NCBI GenBank assembly: GCA_030704615.1
Contig: CM060732.1
Span: forward strand, 79,507,171-79,571,170
From: Takakia lepidozioides
Taxonomy: Eukaryota; Streptophyta; Takakiopsida; Takakiales; Takakiaceae
DNA: 64,000 nt
Reading direction: 5' to 3'
Positions 31,966-44,005 of this stretch are shown piece after piece. How positions within the stretch are numbered: the stretch's first letter is position 1; each line of letters starts with the position of its first letter. Below the pieces are notes generated by a model. It made no database searches. It was not told the DNA's origin and worked only from the letters and a program-made list of their open reading frames with translations. The position numbers and the translations under genes were made by a program.

Positions 31966-32234
31966 AGTGACTTTGACATGATACTGCCAATGTGATAACA
32001 GGAAAGTATCCGAAAATAGGTAACAGAAAGAAGGTGTGGAATGAATACTTTGTTGACCCCAGTCAACAGTAGAACAACCGAGGTAAAAAATTGAACTAGT
32101 ATGATTGGGTGTTTCCTAGATTGTCATTATCAGTTGCTAGCAGCAGAGGAAAAGATGAATGCATGATTTGTGCAGAGGCATGGATTTTGGCATTTGATGC
32201 CGAAATGAAACGTGGTCTCTTGGACTGCAAATAT

Positions 32235-33050
32235 TGCAGGATGTACTGAGTAAGGGCATGGTGAAGAGGCATTTGAACTCTTTGGGCAAATTCCACAAGA
32301 AGATGTAGAGCCTGACAAGGTCACTCTCATTTGCATCCTCAAAAGGTGTGTCAGCCCAGCAGCTCTAGGGCAAGGCAAGGGGCTTCATGCCCACATTGTC
32401 AGAGCAGGATTTGAATCAGATGTTTATGTATGAACTAGCCTTCTCCATATGTATGCCAAGTGTAGGAGTTTGGTGGATGCGCGAAAGATGTTTGAAAAAT
32501 GTCTAGGCGAGATGCCATATCATTGAAGCTGGCTTTGAGTCAGATGGCCGTGTGGGAAACACCCTTCTCAACATGTATGTCAAGTGTGGGAGTCTGGTGG
32601 ATGCATGCCGAGTCTTTAACAATATGCTTGAACAAGATGTGGTTTCATGGAATGCAATGATTGCAGGATACATTCAGCAAGGGCGCAGTGAAGAGGCATT
32701 TGAACTCTTCTGGCAAATGCAACGAGTAGGTATGAAGCCTGACAAGCTCACATTTGTTACTATCCTCAATGCCTGCACCGGCCAGTAGCACTGGAACAGA
32801 ATAGGCATGTACATGCCCACATCACAGAAGGTGGAGTTGAGGCAATTGTCTGTTTAGGGAATGCCCTTGTCAACATGTATGCTAGGTGGATGTGCGGAGA
32901 CTGTTTGATGCTTCCATAATTACAGCAACATGAGCTAGTTGAATGCATCCTAGGACGCTTGTTCTGAAATTAGAACCACAAAATGCTGTAAAATATCTAT
33001 GCTGCAACTCAGATGTGGACAATCTAGAAAAGACCAGAAAATTGATGGAG
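32235..33050 (+). pseudogene. PPR gene fragment interrupted by the chromovirus
   Basis: Readable repeats: EEAFELFGQIPQEDVEPDK, LGQGKGLHAHIVRAGFESDV, then the clean stretch 32552-32788 with [40 protein letters not shown] and GMKPDKLTFVTILNACTG. It ends KLEPQNAVKYL and EKTRKLMED at 33050, an E-domain-like end. The frame resumes after the retrotransposon at 39190 with RSLKKVAGRSWI. Several stops show decay before or after the insertion. Confidence 0.7.
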
Positions 33051-33683
33051 GATGTCACGGACATAGCCCAAAGGAACTTACAAGGAGTAAATACCAGAAG
33101 TTACCAAGTTATCATGTTACTGAAAGTTACCATGACTTACTGTGATCTATCATGATCTACCATGATTTACCATTACTTACCAAGTTACCGGGAGTTTATC
33201 AAATTACCAAGAGTAACTTAGGAAACTGCTCATGAAGCTTCATTTGGAGTAAATTTCTCCATCAAGATACCTCCTTTGTTTAAGGAAGCTTCTCCATCAA
33301 GAAACTTTGTTTAATCTTGGAAACTTCTCCAGCAAGAAACCTCCATAGGGGAAGCTTCTTAGGAAACCTTCTTAGTAGCCCGTATATATAGGAGGCGAGA
33401 CTGGACACTCTTCAGTCTCGCCAACACCAGTTCAAGCTACTCTTGTTTCCAGTTCCCAGTACTCTAGCCCAATTTCCAGTATCTGGTACTCCAGTCCAGT
33501 TTCCAGCATTCCAGTATTCGAGTCGTGTTCCAATATCTTGTACTATTGTTTATTGTTATAAATATCGTCTTGATTCCTATTTACTCATCGTGCATACGGC
33601 CACGCCGACCTTGACTTCTTGTGTAGTCTTTTATCTCTAGTCTGATTTCTTGTTTGTGTTGAGTCATGTTCTCGTCTTTAAAA
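33051..33683 (+). repeat. 5' LTR of the chromovirus
   Basis: About 633 bp with a TATA box at 33384-33391 (GTATATATAGGAGGCGAG). The right boundary is set by alignment to the 3' LTR and is uncertain by a few bases. Confidence 0.85.
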
Positions 33684-33739
33684 TCAGTTTCGATGTGGTC
33701 TAAAAGAGGATGTAAAAGATTTGCTACTGACAATGTCAA

Positions 33740-34066
33740 ATGTGAGTACACTGAGAAATTCATCACCCAAGTCATTGCATGCGATAATCGTTTGTTCGAA
33801 AGACGTCAAGAGAAGCGATCTGGATGGTCGACGATGCACCATGCCGCTGCTACTACAGCACCAAACACAACGATCCATCAGACCGATTCAAGTCATTGTC
33901 GCCACAAGAAAAACAAAGACGGCGCTCAAATGGATTATGCCTTTATTGCGGAGAAGATGATCACATAGCATTAAACTGCCCCAACAAGAGAAGATTCAAA
34001 GCTCGGGGCACAACTCAAGTGTTCGATACGAGGAGGTCGGAAAACGAAGATGTCCAGTCACAGTAG
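33740..34066 (+). pseudogene. Chromovirus gag C-terminal end with zinc knuckle
   Basis: Only the end of gag remains: ACDNRLFERRQEKRS and, after frame changes, CLYCGEDDHIALNCP, a canonical CX2CX4HX4C nucleic-acid-binding knuckle. The N-terminal capsid region expected before it is absent, since the LTR is only about 60 bp away, so gag suffered an internal deletion. Confidence 0.75.
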
Positions 34067-34129
34067 GGACCATACGGCTGGACACCCCAAATTCTTCACC
34101 AAAAAAATGTCTCTTCTACTCCAGACCCT

Positions 34130-34435
34130 GTACCTTGTTTCACAGTTCCAGTAAAGATCAGGATGCAAAATCGAGATATCTCTGTAGAAGCATTTTTGGA
34201 CTCGGGCGCTTCAGCGTGTTTTATTGACAAAGACTTTGCGAAGCAACACAATTTAACGCTCGTAAGAAAGAAATTCTCGGCCTCTGTTGAAGTCATTGAT
34301 GGACGACCGTTAGCATCAGGAAATATTGACCATGAAACTCGACCCCTTGAAGTGAAGCTTAAAAATCAAGCATCACAGATTGTTTTCAATGTCATCCAGT
34401 CTCCAACGAATCCTGTGATCCTTGGACTTCCCTGA
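34130..34435 (+). pseudogene. Chromovirus aspartic protease
   Basis: AFLDSGASACFIDKDFA carries the retropepsin D-S-G-A active site, followed by the flap and ILGLP region. The protease would cut the polyprotein. The ORF stops at TGA 34433-34435. Confidence 0.75.
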
Positions 34436-34635
34436 TTTGTACTTCATAATCCTGACATCGACTTGCAATCACGAAAAAATTCGGCAAGACAAAAATACAA
34501 AAGTACCAAAGGTATTCAACCCCTGTTTCTGGAGCTAGAGCCTCATGAGAGCTACGAAGAAAGACGCGACATTTGCACTTTATGCGACTCCGATCAAAAC
34601 CACAACAGACCAATGTACTTCGACATTACCCACTC

Positions 34636-35026
34636 AAGGCAGGTTTACACGGCAAAAATCCGTCCATACCATCCGGACGTGGCGGCTGCAGCGGGTGTGG
34701 CGGATCCGAGTCCACCCTTGAAGAACGCGATGACGAGGAAGGGACGGACGGCCTGGCAACTGTAGGTACTTCCCGCTGTCCGTTACTGTCCGTCTCATCC
34801 CTCATTCCTTTTCCCTGGCTATCATGGCTAAAACATGTGTGTAGGGTTTAGCCTGAGGGCTCTTTATGAGAGCTTCTCTTGCTAAACTTATATGTTGCGT
34901 CACGTGTGTACCATCGCATGTGAACATGTTGTACCGTCAGTCCCGTCCGTCCTTCTCCACACGTGCGGAGGGCCCACCACTATGGCTAGATGGGACGGCC
35001 GGATTTTTGCCGTGTGAACCTGCCTT
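34636..35026. mobile_element. MITE nested in the chromovirus between protease and RT
   Basis: Ends form inverted repeats: AAGGCAGGTTTACACGGC on the left (27 bp in total with one mismatch) and its complement at 35000-35026. Probable 3-bp target repeat TCA at 34634-34636 and 35026-35028. It interrupts the segment between protease and RT; the RT approach reads [18 protein letters not shown] just after it. No transposase. A 3-bp target suggests PIF/Harbinger-like, unproven. Confidence 0.75.
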
Positions 35027-35034
35027 CAATATCA

Positions 35035-35735
35035 AGATTTCAAGGATGTCTTCGAGAAGAAAAATGCAGATATGTTGCCAGAACATCGACCTTATGATTG
35101 TGCAATTGAGTTGCAAGAAGGAGTTCAACCACCATTCAGCCCGATTTACAATTTATTTCAGACGGAGCTGGCTGCTTTACACGAATATATTGATGAAAAT
35201 TTGTCAAAGAATTTCATTCGGCATTCGAAATCACCTGCGGGAGCATCTATCTTATTTGTGAAGAAGAAGGACGGATCGTTACGCACGTGTGTGGACTATC
35301 GTGGGCTCAACAAAGTCACTATAAAAAATCGTTACCCACTACCGCTGATTTCCGGACTCCTCAAACAACTTGGACGAGCAATTTTTTTCACAAAAATCGA
35401 CTTGAGAGGAGCTTACAACCTTGTACGAATAAAAGAAGAAGACGAATGGAAGACTGCTTTACGCACAAGGTACGGACATTTCGAATATAGTGTTATGATG
35501 CTCCAGCAATTTTTCAACACATGATGAATGACATCTTTCGAGAATTTTTAGATGACTTTGTAGTCATCTATTTGGACGACATTTGATATTTTCACATAAT
35601 GAAGAAGAACATGGTCGCCATGTACGCATTGTCCTTGATAAATTGAGGGAAAAAAGACTATATGCCAAGTTGGAAAAATGTCTTTTCCACCAATCTGAAG
35701 TCGAATTTTTGGGCTACATTATTCCCGACAAATGA
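35035..35735 (+). pseudogene. Chromovirus reverse transcriptase
   Basis: Shows [55 protein letters not shown] and, after a frame break at about 35510, VVIYLDDI with the YxDD-type active site. TGA codons near 35584 and 35733 end the frames. Confidence 0.8.
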
Positions 35736-35741
35736 GTCTTT

Positions 35742-36539
35742 ATGGATCAGAAGAAAATACAAACCATTATCGAGTGGATTAAACCAACTTCGGTCCAAGA
35801 TGTACAATGTTTTCTAGGATTTGCAAATTTCTATAGAATCTTCATCAAAAATTACTCCAAAATTGCTGCACCATTGACACGACTCACAGGGAAGGACAAA
35901 TTTGTATGGAACGAGAAGGCTGACCAATCATTTGAAAGGCTGAAGTAGGCATTTAGAACGGCTCCAATACTGGTACATGTAGACCCATCTAAACCATTCT
36001 TTTTGGAAGCAAATGCATCGGACTTTGCACTTGGTGCGGTACTCTCTCAATACAGTAAAGATGTCCGACTTCACCCTGTTGGTTTTCGTTCTCGTAAATT
36101 TTCCGTTGCGGAGATCAATTATGAAATCCATGACAAAGAACTTCTAGCAATTATTGATGTTTTTGAGGAGTGGCGTCATCTATTGGAAGGAGCTAAACAT
36201 CAGGTCACAGTCTATACCGATCACAAAAACCTCGAGTATTTTATGAGTGCTCGTGTTTTGAATCGACGTCAAGCGAGATGGAGTATGTCATTAGCAAGGT
36301 TTGATTTTGTTATTACTTACCGTGCCGGACATCTTCAAGGAAAACCAGATGCTCTTCTACGACGATCGTATCTTGCGCCAAAAGAAGGGGATGCAGCTTT
36401 TGACCAACAGAAATCCATCATCTTGAAACCAGCAAATCTCCAAGTGAATATGCTATCCATGTCCACCTATGACGATGTAGAAATCATAAAAGAGATTCAG
36501 GAAGCACTGATAAACGACCAATTTGCTACGACACTATGA
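35742..36539 (+). pseudogene. Chromovirus RNase H region
   Basis: QCFLGFANFYRIFIKNYSKI, then TAG 35946-35948 (probably CAG originally), then ANASDFALGAVLSQYSKD, the EIHDKELLAIIDVFEEWRH Glu segment, VYTDHKNLEYF and ITYRAGHLQGKPDAL. Ends at TGA 36537-36539. Confidence 0.8.
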
Positions 36540-36599
36540 AGTCAACTAAATCGACCTCGAGACAACCCACATGTTACAAACGACTTCGAATTCAAATAT

Positions 36600-37752
36600 G
36601 GCTTACTTTATTTCAAGGGACTTCTCTATGTACCTCCAGGACCTACACGACTTCGAATTCTTCAAACATGTCATGATCTTCCGGCTGTAGGACATTTCGG
36701 CTTCAACAAAACAATGGAATTGATATCCAGGGACTACTGGTGGCCGCAGATGTGGAAACTCGTGAAAGAATTTATAAAATCTTGCGACACGTGTGCTAGA
36801 GCGAAGGGGCCACGACATCGACCTTACGGCCTTCTTCAACCATTACCCATTCCCAAGGGTCCATGGTCGTCCGTGTCTATGGACTTTATTACGGACCTTC
36901 CAATTTCCAAGACCACTGATTCAATCCTTGTTATTGTAGATCGTTTCACGAAGATGACACATTTCATTCCATGTAATAAGACGGTTACTGGCGAGGAAAC
37001 TGCAAGACTCTTCCTCAATAATATCTACCACATTCATGGACTCCCGAAAGTACATCATATCTGATCGAGGACCACAATTCATATCAAATTTCTGGAGGGG
37101 ATTATTTCATATATTGGATACTAAGATCAACCTCTCTACAGCTAATCATCCATAGACTGATGGTCAAACCGAATGTGTAAACCAGATTTTGGAGCAGTAT
37201 CTTCGTTGTACAATAAATTATCACCAAGATAATTGGACGGACGTTCTGTCATTGGCTGAGTTCGCCTACAACAACACTATACATTCTTCGACCAATCAAA
37301 CTCCATTTTTCTCTAATTATGGTCATCATCCTCGAGCAAACCCTTTCCACATGAAGACTGTTGGAAGCTCTGCTGCACAAAACCTTGCTGCTCATCTCGC
37401 TACGATTCACAAGGAGCTTATATTCCACCTCGCAAAAGCTCAAAAACAATACAATGAGTACTCAGATCAACATCGCCAACTCCAACCCCAGTTCAAGGTC
37501 GAAAATCGTGTGTGGCTTCTTCGACGGGACATACAAACCTCGCGACCATCAACGAAGTTGGATTATCAACGCCTGGGACCATTCAAAATTATTCTACAAA
37601 TAACTCCGGTCAGTTTTCGGCTTGAACTCCCACGAAGTATGCGTATCCATCCAGTCTTTCATGTTTCATTATTGAAGTTGTATCATCCATCGAATATTCC
37701 AGGGAAAGTCTCCGTACCACCTCCACCAATCGAAGTCAAATCAGGAAATTGA
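36600..37752 (+). pseudogene. Chromovirus integrase
   Basis: HHCC module (GHFGFNKTMELI; SCDTCARAKG), the core beginning SVSMDFITDLP (Asp), a frame break at about 37055, and ADHP with TAG at 37153 where the family has Gln. The Glu segment continues after it. Then LRCTINYHQDNWTDVLSLAE, AYNNTIHSSTNQTPFFSNYG and the C-terminal barrel MRIHPVFHVSLLKLYHPS. Confidence 0.8.
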
Positions 37753-37910
37753 GTATGAAGTCGACGAAGTCTTAGACTCTCGCAACAAGTATAAACGTCT
37801 TGAGTATTTCGTACATTGAAAAGACTACAACATCAGCAAACGAACGTGAGAACCTTCATCCAACCTCGCCAATGCATCTGACAAAGTCCAAGAGTTTCAT
37901 CAACGATATC
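37753..37910 (+). pseudogene. Chromodomain at the integrase C-terminus
   Basis: Reads YEVDEVLDSRNKYKRLEYFV, then KDYN and EPSSNLANASDKVQEFHQRY, a group I/II-like chromodomain. Two TGA codons (37817-37819 and 37847-37849) stand where conserved Trp (TGG) is expected, so G-to-A changes killed it. Chromodomains bind methylated histone H3 and guide integration to heterochromatin. Confidence 0.75.
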
Positions 37911-38542
37911 CAGTTAAGCCCCGAGCTACACGTCAATAAGACGTCACAATGATGATGTCAGCCAAGTTAGCTTCAAGGTGAAGACTCCACATTCAATGTA
38001 CTTGATACACGCTAAGGAAGGAGGAACACCACACATCAGTATATATAGCTACACTTCCAGCACTCTTGCATCTTGTATTGGCAGTATAGAGTCACAGGAA
38101 CCAGATACATTGGAGTTGTCGCTTACCCAGCTACCAGATCAGCTGTTCTAACTCTCACGACCTTCAACATCACACCGACGCTCTCGAGACGATGGGCCAC
38201 CAATGCGACGCGTACTTCCTCGTCTGGACCCCGTACGACGGCAAGTGGAGCCTACTCGAAGTCTGATAATTCTGTTGGAGATTGAGGTTTCGGACGCAGA
38301 GGGCAACGAAATCATGTTTGAAGGCAGCTTCGAGAATCAGAATGCTCAAATCACTGCGTGGTCCCAAGTTCAAGATGTTGGACACTATCGATGGTTGCAG
38401 GGACCTATAAATCATTTGAGTCAAGAACGAAGAGGCGAATACTTGGCAAGTACCATTCGCCGGATTTTGGTTTTTCTCCAACTCTAAGCAAGTCCAAGAT
38501 TTTACCGCTCCTCGAGGAACTCCGCGCTAGAGGAGGGGGTGA
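37911..38542 (+). other. Chromovirus 3' internal region before the PPT
   Basis: Noncoding or decayed. It contains a second TATA-like box (CAGTATATATAGCTAC near 38038) and an ORF at 38203-38487 without recognisable domain. Confidence 0.4.
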
Positions 38543-39184
38543 TGTCACGGACATAGCCCAGATGAACTTACAAGGAGTAAATACCAGAAATTACCAACTT
38601 ATCATGTTACCAAAAGTTACCATAACTTACTGTGATTTACCATGATTTACCGTTACTTACCAAGTTGCCGGGAGTTTACTAAATAACCAAGAGTAACTTG
38701 GGAAACTGCTCATGAAGCTTCCTCTGGAGGAAACTTCTCCATCAAGATACCTCCTTTGTTTAAGGAAGCTTCTCCATCAAGAAACCTTTGTTTAATCTTG
38801 GAAACTTCTCCAGCAAGAAACCTCCATAGGGGAAGCTTCTTAGGAAAGCTTCTTAGTAGCCAGTATATATAGGAGGCGAGACTTGACACTTTTTAGTCTC
38901 GCCAACACCAATTCAAGCTACTCTTGTTTCCAATTCCCAGTACTCCAGTCCAGTTCCCAATACTCTAGCCCAGTTTCCAGTATTTGGTACTCCAGTCCAG
39001 TTTCCAGCATTCCAGTATTCAAGTCATGTTCCAATATCTTATACTCTTGTTCATTGTTATAAAGATCGTCTTGATTCCTATTTACTCATCGTAAATACGG
39101 CCACGCCGACCTTGACTTCTTGTCTAGTCTTGTACCTCTAGTCTGATTTCTTGTTTGTGTTCAGTCATGTTCTCGTCCTTGACA
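38543..39184 (+). repeat. 3' LTR of the chromovirus
   Basis: 642 bp, ends TTGACA, TATA box near 38863. Scattered single-base differences and short indels from the 5' LTR imply an old insertion. Confidence 0.85.
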
Positions 39185-39189
39185 GATGA

Positions 39190-39480
39190 TAGAAGTCTGA
39201 AAAAGGTGGCAGGGCGAAGCTGGATATAGATCACACCACAAACAGGGGAGATCTTTCCAATCTTGAAACATTGCGGAAGGGGATGAAAGAGAGGATACGC
39301 TTCTGACACATTTTGTGTTGCGTACTCTGGATTAAGTGCAGAAAATGGTAGTCTGTATATGTGGAGTCCTCGCATGGACCTTGTCTCTGATGGTAAAAAA
39401 AAATACAAGACCTATGCAGGTTGCAGCCTGAAGACAAGGCTTTTGGATCGCCAATTTTTACTCAGGCGAGGAGAAGCTGT
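39190..39480 (+). pseudogene. PPR fragment continuing after the chromovirus
   Basis: RSLKKVAGRSWI continues the frame broken at 33050 across the element. Beyond that the reading is degenerate. Confidence 0.5.
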
Positions 39481-39689
39481 GGAATGAATACTTTTCTGAC
39501 CCCTGTTAATGGTGGGACAATCGAGGCAAAAAAGTAAATGCATGTTGGATAACAGAGAGTAGCAGATGCAATTGAGCATAAGAACTAGTATGATAAGTTG
39601 AGTTGGGTATTTCCTAGAACAAATCTAGGCTGTCATTGTTGGCTGCTAGCAGCAAAACAATGATGTATGCATGAGTGGTTGAGCAAAGG

Positions 39690-40145
39690 GAGTCTTTGAC
39701 AATGTGGCTGAATGAAATGTGGTGTCGTGGAATGCGATGATCGTAGGATATGCCCAGCATGGTTGTCAAGGTCCTGCAACTATTTGAAGGAATGCGAAAG
39801 AACGGCTTGAAGCCGGACAGTATCACCTTTATATGTGTTCTTTCTGCATGCAGCCACACTGGCCTACTGAAATCCAGATGTTGTGGTGTGGGAGGCCTTG
39901 CTTGGTGCCTGCAGAATCCATGGCAATGTGGAGATGACGCGACTTATGTGTTGCTATCAAACATCTATGCCGCAGCTGGCAGGTGGGATGATATTGCAAA
40001 GGTGAGAAGAATGATCACGGTCAGAGGGGTTAGAAAGGAATCAGGAGCCAGGTCGCTGCTGCATTGAGATTGGCAACAGGGTGCACACCTTCATGTAGAT
40101 GACAAGTTGCATCCCAGAATTAAGGAAATCCATGCTGAGCTGAGA
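39690..40145 (+). pseudogene. PPR C-terminal (E/E+) fragment
   Basis: LKPDSITFICVLSACSHTGLL, WWEALLGACRIHGNVE-like text after frame changes, YVLLSNIYAAAGRWDDIAKV and VRGVRKESGARS, then HPRIKEIHAELRRLSG in another frame. These are the E and E+ motifs that follow the repeats. Stops and a deletion between the two halves show it is dead. Confidence 0.6.
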
Positions 40146-40209
40146 AGATTGTCTGGGTGGAATGACTTTGACAAATAACTGCCAATGTGGCAGCAAGAAA
40201 GTATCCAAA

Positions 40210-40850
40210 AACAGATAACAGTGTTCAACAATGTGGCTGAATGAATTGTGGTGCCGTGGAACGCCATGCTTATGCACAACATGGGTGCGGGATGGAGGCT
40301 TTGGAGACCTATGAGTAAATGATGGTGGAAGGGGTGAAGCCCGACCATATCACGTCTGTGCGTTTGCAAGCCTGGCAGCCCTGGAAAAGGGCAAAGAGGT
40401 GCATGGTTGCATCGCGAAAGCAGGAATTGTACCAGATGTGATTTTGAACAATACCCTCGTGGACATGTATGCCAAATGTAGGAGGCATTTCAGCATATTC
40501 AGATACGTTTGTCTGTCTTTTGCTTAAGTGCATCAAGATGAAAGGTCTCGAAGCTGGAAAGCAGGTGCACAATCACATTATCCAAAGTGGATTCACGCCA
40601 AGTGTTTTTCTCCTCAGCACCCTTGTCAACATGTCAAACCTGGGAACTCTGGAAAAGGGGAAAGAGGTCCATGGTGACATCGTCAAAGCTAGAATTGTAC
40701 CAGATGTCATTCTGAACACTGCCCTGGTGGACATGTATGCCAAATATGGGTGCATTAAGGATGCGAAGGGAGTTCTCAACACTATGGCTGAACGAGATGT
40801 GGTGTCATGGAAGACAATGCTTGCAGGGTATGCACAACAAGGACGTGGTA
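40210..40850 (+). pseudogene. PPR fragment up to the 10.8-kb insertion
   Basis: Repeats with [77 protein letters not shown] and MLAGYAQQGRGM. The last Gly-Met codons are split by the insertion at 40850/40851 and continue at 51675 ([19 protein letters not shown]). Confidence 0.7.
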
Positions 40851-41177
40851 TGTCAAGTTATTTTACCACTAGTGTGAAACTAGCTAGGAAATAGCTAGCT
40901 TTTACATATTGACATTTGGGATTGGCCCAAGTGTCAATCCAGGGGTCAAGGCAGATTTAGGCCCTAGAGTGGTTATCTTCACGGCAAGCGCGGGAGGCTC
41001 ATCTTTCTCGAGTTGAGCCTCACCGCGCCTAGCTATGGCGCCGTAGTGTGGATTCCCCATGGCGTGGGGTGCATTTGGCTTGACTTGTATTTGAGTGATG
41101 AGGTTATATATGCATGAGTTTATGCTTCAGCTTTGTGAGCTCGCATGAGCTTGTGCTTGTATTCTTCTTCTTTATCA
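40851..41177 (+). repeat. Left terminal region of the composite (LTR-like)
   Basis: Starts TGTCAAGTTATTTTACC. 40953-41177 is a direct repeat of 51272-51496, with few differences. No TATA box or boundary clear enough to define a full LTR. Confidence 0.5.
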
Positions 41178-41879
41178 CTCGGGAAAGATGAGCTCGTGTC
41201 TGTGAGTGCCAGATACGAGTTAGTTGTAGCACTTGTGGTTTTTGCTTGAGAATGAGAGAAACCAGGTTGTTATGCAAAGAGCACTGTGGAGCTCTTGGTT
41301 GTTAGAAGCGGAGGCGATGTGGGTTACGAGGTGGTAGACCTTGGCATTCGATCTTCAACTTCAGAGATGAAAGCACCATGCTGCAGGTAATTCCAGAGCA
41401 CCTTGATGGTTTCAGATTGTGTACATGCATGAGCAAGCACGATTGGGAAGAGGACCAGTCAAAAGCAGGTTATAGTGGCTTTGGTGGTAAATCTGAGAAC
41501 TAGCCTTGGGAATGCGAGCTTTCATTGTGTGAAGGATTGCAAGACCAAACAAAAGGGCTGATTTGGCTTGGGGCAAATCAGTGCACTTTGTGGAGTATGT
41601 CGAGATTGGGTTTCAATCTCGAGCTATAGCATTGAGAGGGCTCTTGTCATGGCAAGAGCAGGGTTGGAACAGGAGCTAAGAGGTGCGGCAAGGCCATGGA
41701 ATGTGCACCTAGGGTTTCAAAGCTTGGAAGAAGTCTTGCACCACAAGAGGAGTGTCTTGTGGCTGGAAATGTAAGCCTTAGGGTTCAAGAGCTTGGCAAG
41801 GGCTGTGGAGTGCTTAGTCTTGTCTTAGAGAGCATCAAGGAGCGAAGGAGCCAAGATAGGGGGCTGATACCTCTTGTCT

Positions 41880-42190
41880 GAAGAGGTTGCATGTGTGGAG
41901 CATGTATTCAGCTCATTGAAGCTTCCATCTTCAAGCTTGGAGGGCAAGCAAGAAAGGAAGGAAGGGGCTGGTTTCCATGTAGGGCATGTGTGGAGCATGC
42001 TTCCAGCCCGCTGAAGTGTGTATTTTCAGGTTGGTGGGTGCAAGAAAGAAAGCAAAGGGGCTGATTCTCTTATGGTGAGAGTGGGGCATGTGTGGAGCAT
42101 GCCTTCAGCCCATTGAGGCTCTTGTTTTCAAGCTTTAGAGAGCTAGAATGGAAGGTCTAGGGCTGGTTTCCACTTGGAGTGAAAGAAAAG
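41880..42190 (+). repeat. About three imperfect 100-bp tandem units in the leader
   Basis: GGGCATGTGTGGAGCATGCTTCCAGCCC-type sequence recurs near 41888, 41985 and 42085, each followed by GAAG/GAGG, TTTTCAAGCTT-like text and GGGGCTG. Confidence 0.6.
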
Positions 42191-42574
42191 CACTTGTAGG
42201 GCCTATGTGAGTTGGGGTTTCAACTTCAAGCTTGAAGGGAGCGCAACTCTTGAAGCAGCAGGTGTAGGGGGCTAGAATAGGCTCTAAGACAGATGCTATG
42301 GCCAAGGAGAGTGCTTGAATGAGTGCTCACAAGGGCTGGGAACCAGCAGGGCTTGGTTGTTTGCCATTGAGAAAGAAGGCTTGGTTTGTGGCAACCACCT
42401 CATGGCTTAGGGCTACTATGGTGGTGTGTGGGAGCCGAAAGAGCAAGAATACCTTGCTGATTTCCTCACAGCCGCCATAGCTCGGTGGAAAGAAGCCTAG
42501 AGTCCAAGAGACACAAACCCTAGCTTGGCGTGGCTAAACCCCTTGGAGAAATGGCTAAACTGCCAGAGCGGCCA

Positions 42575-43400
42575 TGGATGGGGCTGTGACAGGCTGTGGC
42601 CTGTGGCCTGTGGGGCTGTGAGGGGCTGTGACAGGCCGTGCCTAAGGCCATTGGGGCTGTGACGGGCTATGAGGGCTGTGTCAGGCCGTGCCTGAGGCCT
42701 TTGGGGCTGTGAGGGGCTAGAGGCTGTGGCGGGCTGTGACAGGCTGTGCCCAGTGGCCTGTGGGGCTGTGACGGGCTGTGAGGGCGGGCTGTGTGGGGTG
42801 GGGCTGTGACGGGCTTAAGGGGCTGTGACAGGCTGTGCCCTGTGGCCTGTGGGGCTGTGACGGGCTGTGACACTGTGGCCTGTGGCCTGTGGGGCTGTGA
42901 CGGGCTTGAGGGGCTGTGACAGGCTGTGCCCTGTGGGGCTGTGACAGTTGTGACAGGCTGGCTGTGGCGAGCTGTGACAGGCTGTGATGGGCTGTGATGG
43001 ATGTGGCGGGCTGTGACAGGCTGTGCCCAGTGGCCTGTGGGCTGTGACGGGCTGTGACGGCTGTGCCCTGTGGCCTGTGGGCTGTGAGGGCTATGACAGG
43101 CTGTGGCGAGCTGTGATGGGCTGTGAGGGCTGTGACAGGCTGTGCCCAGTGGTGGGGCTGTGACGGGCTGTGAAGGGCTGCTTTGCCCTGTGGCCTGTGG
43201 GCTGTGGGGGCTGTGCCCTATGGCCTATGGGGCTGTGAGGGGCTGTGATAGGCTATGGCCTTTGGGGCTGTGAAGCTATGATCTGTGTAGGGTTGTGACA
43301 GGTTTGTGACAGGCTGTGGCTTGTGTGGGCTGTGACGGCTGTGACTGTGAGCTGTGGGCCTGTGCTAGTCTGTGGCGGCCCGTGGTGACGGCCTGTGCTG
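42575..43400 (+). repeat. GGGCTGTGACAGGCTGTG minisatellite
   Basis: More than 800 bp of imperfect GGCTGTGACGGGCTGTG/GGCCTGTGGGGCTGTG units, G-rich on the plus strand, in the leader ahead of gag. No ORF of significance. Confidence 0.85.
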
Positions 43401-44005
43401 ACTCGTGGAGGCACTGGTGGACTGCCTAAGGACTGACCGAATTTTGAAGCTCGTGGAAGGGCGGTTTGAGGAGTATCCATGGTCATGCAAGTGAGGGAAG
43501 AGAGGAGAGAAGAGTGTTGGGATGAGGGCATGCTGGGGTTAGGCATTTCTTTAGCTTCTTTCCTTGTAGTTTCCACCCTCTCATTAGGCCAAGACCTTTC
43601 CGTAGGTGGAGGCAAGAGTCAGTTTTGGGCTGGGGTGTCTTTGCAGGAGCAACACCGTGGAGTTGTTTTTGGTGTGGGGGAGTTGTCTTCTGATTTCTTG
43701 TGTTTGGATCCCCTCCATACCTGCATGCTTGACTGTGCGCCATGCTAGTTTGTGTGGGCGCTTGTTTTTATAGGTGATTGGTCCAGATTTGATCACCGTC
43801 CTAGAGCATGCTGTAGATGGTGAGGCTGGGTGATGACCAGCCAGACCATCATTGTTTCTCCTGTGTGAGGTTAGAGGTGATGACCAGTGCTTGCGGTGGA
43901 TGCAGGTATAGGTGTAGGCTATGTTAGGAACTTAGTATTCCAAACCATAAGGTTTCTCTACCCGGTTACCTTGTGGAGAGGGGTTAGGGACATGTTCATG
44001 ACCGG

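Larger units (their letters stand above)
33046..39189 (+). mobile_element. Chromodomain Ty3/gypsy element inserted in a PPR gene
   Basis: LTRs at 33051-33683 and 38543-39184 are clearly homologous, each beginning TGTCACGGACATAGCCC and holding a TATATATA box. The polypurine tract AGAGGAGGGGGTGA precedes the 3' LTR. Flanks GAGGA (33046-33050) and GATGA (39185-39189) are a 5-bp target duplication with one change. Internal order: gag zinc knuckle, protease, RT, RNase H, integrase, chromodomain, which defines a chromovirus. Most of gag is missing and pol has many stops, so it is inactive. A MITE lies inside at 34636-35026. Confidence 0.9.

Noticed and set aside
40851-41177. 5' LTR identical in type to the one at 51498
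   Set aside because: Direct comparison shows no similarity; only the 225-bp internal block is shared with the right side.
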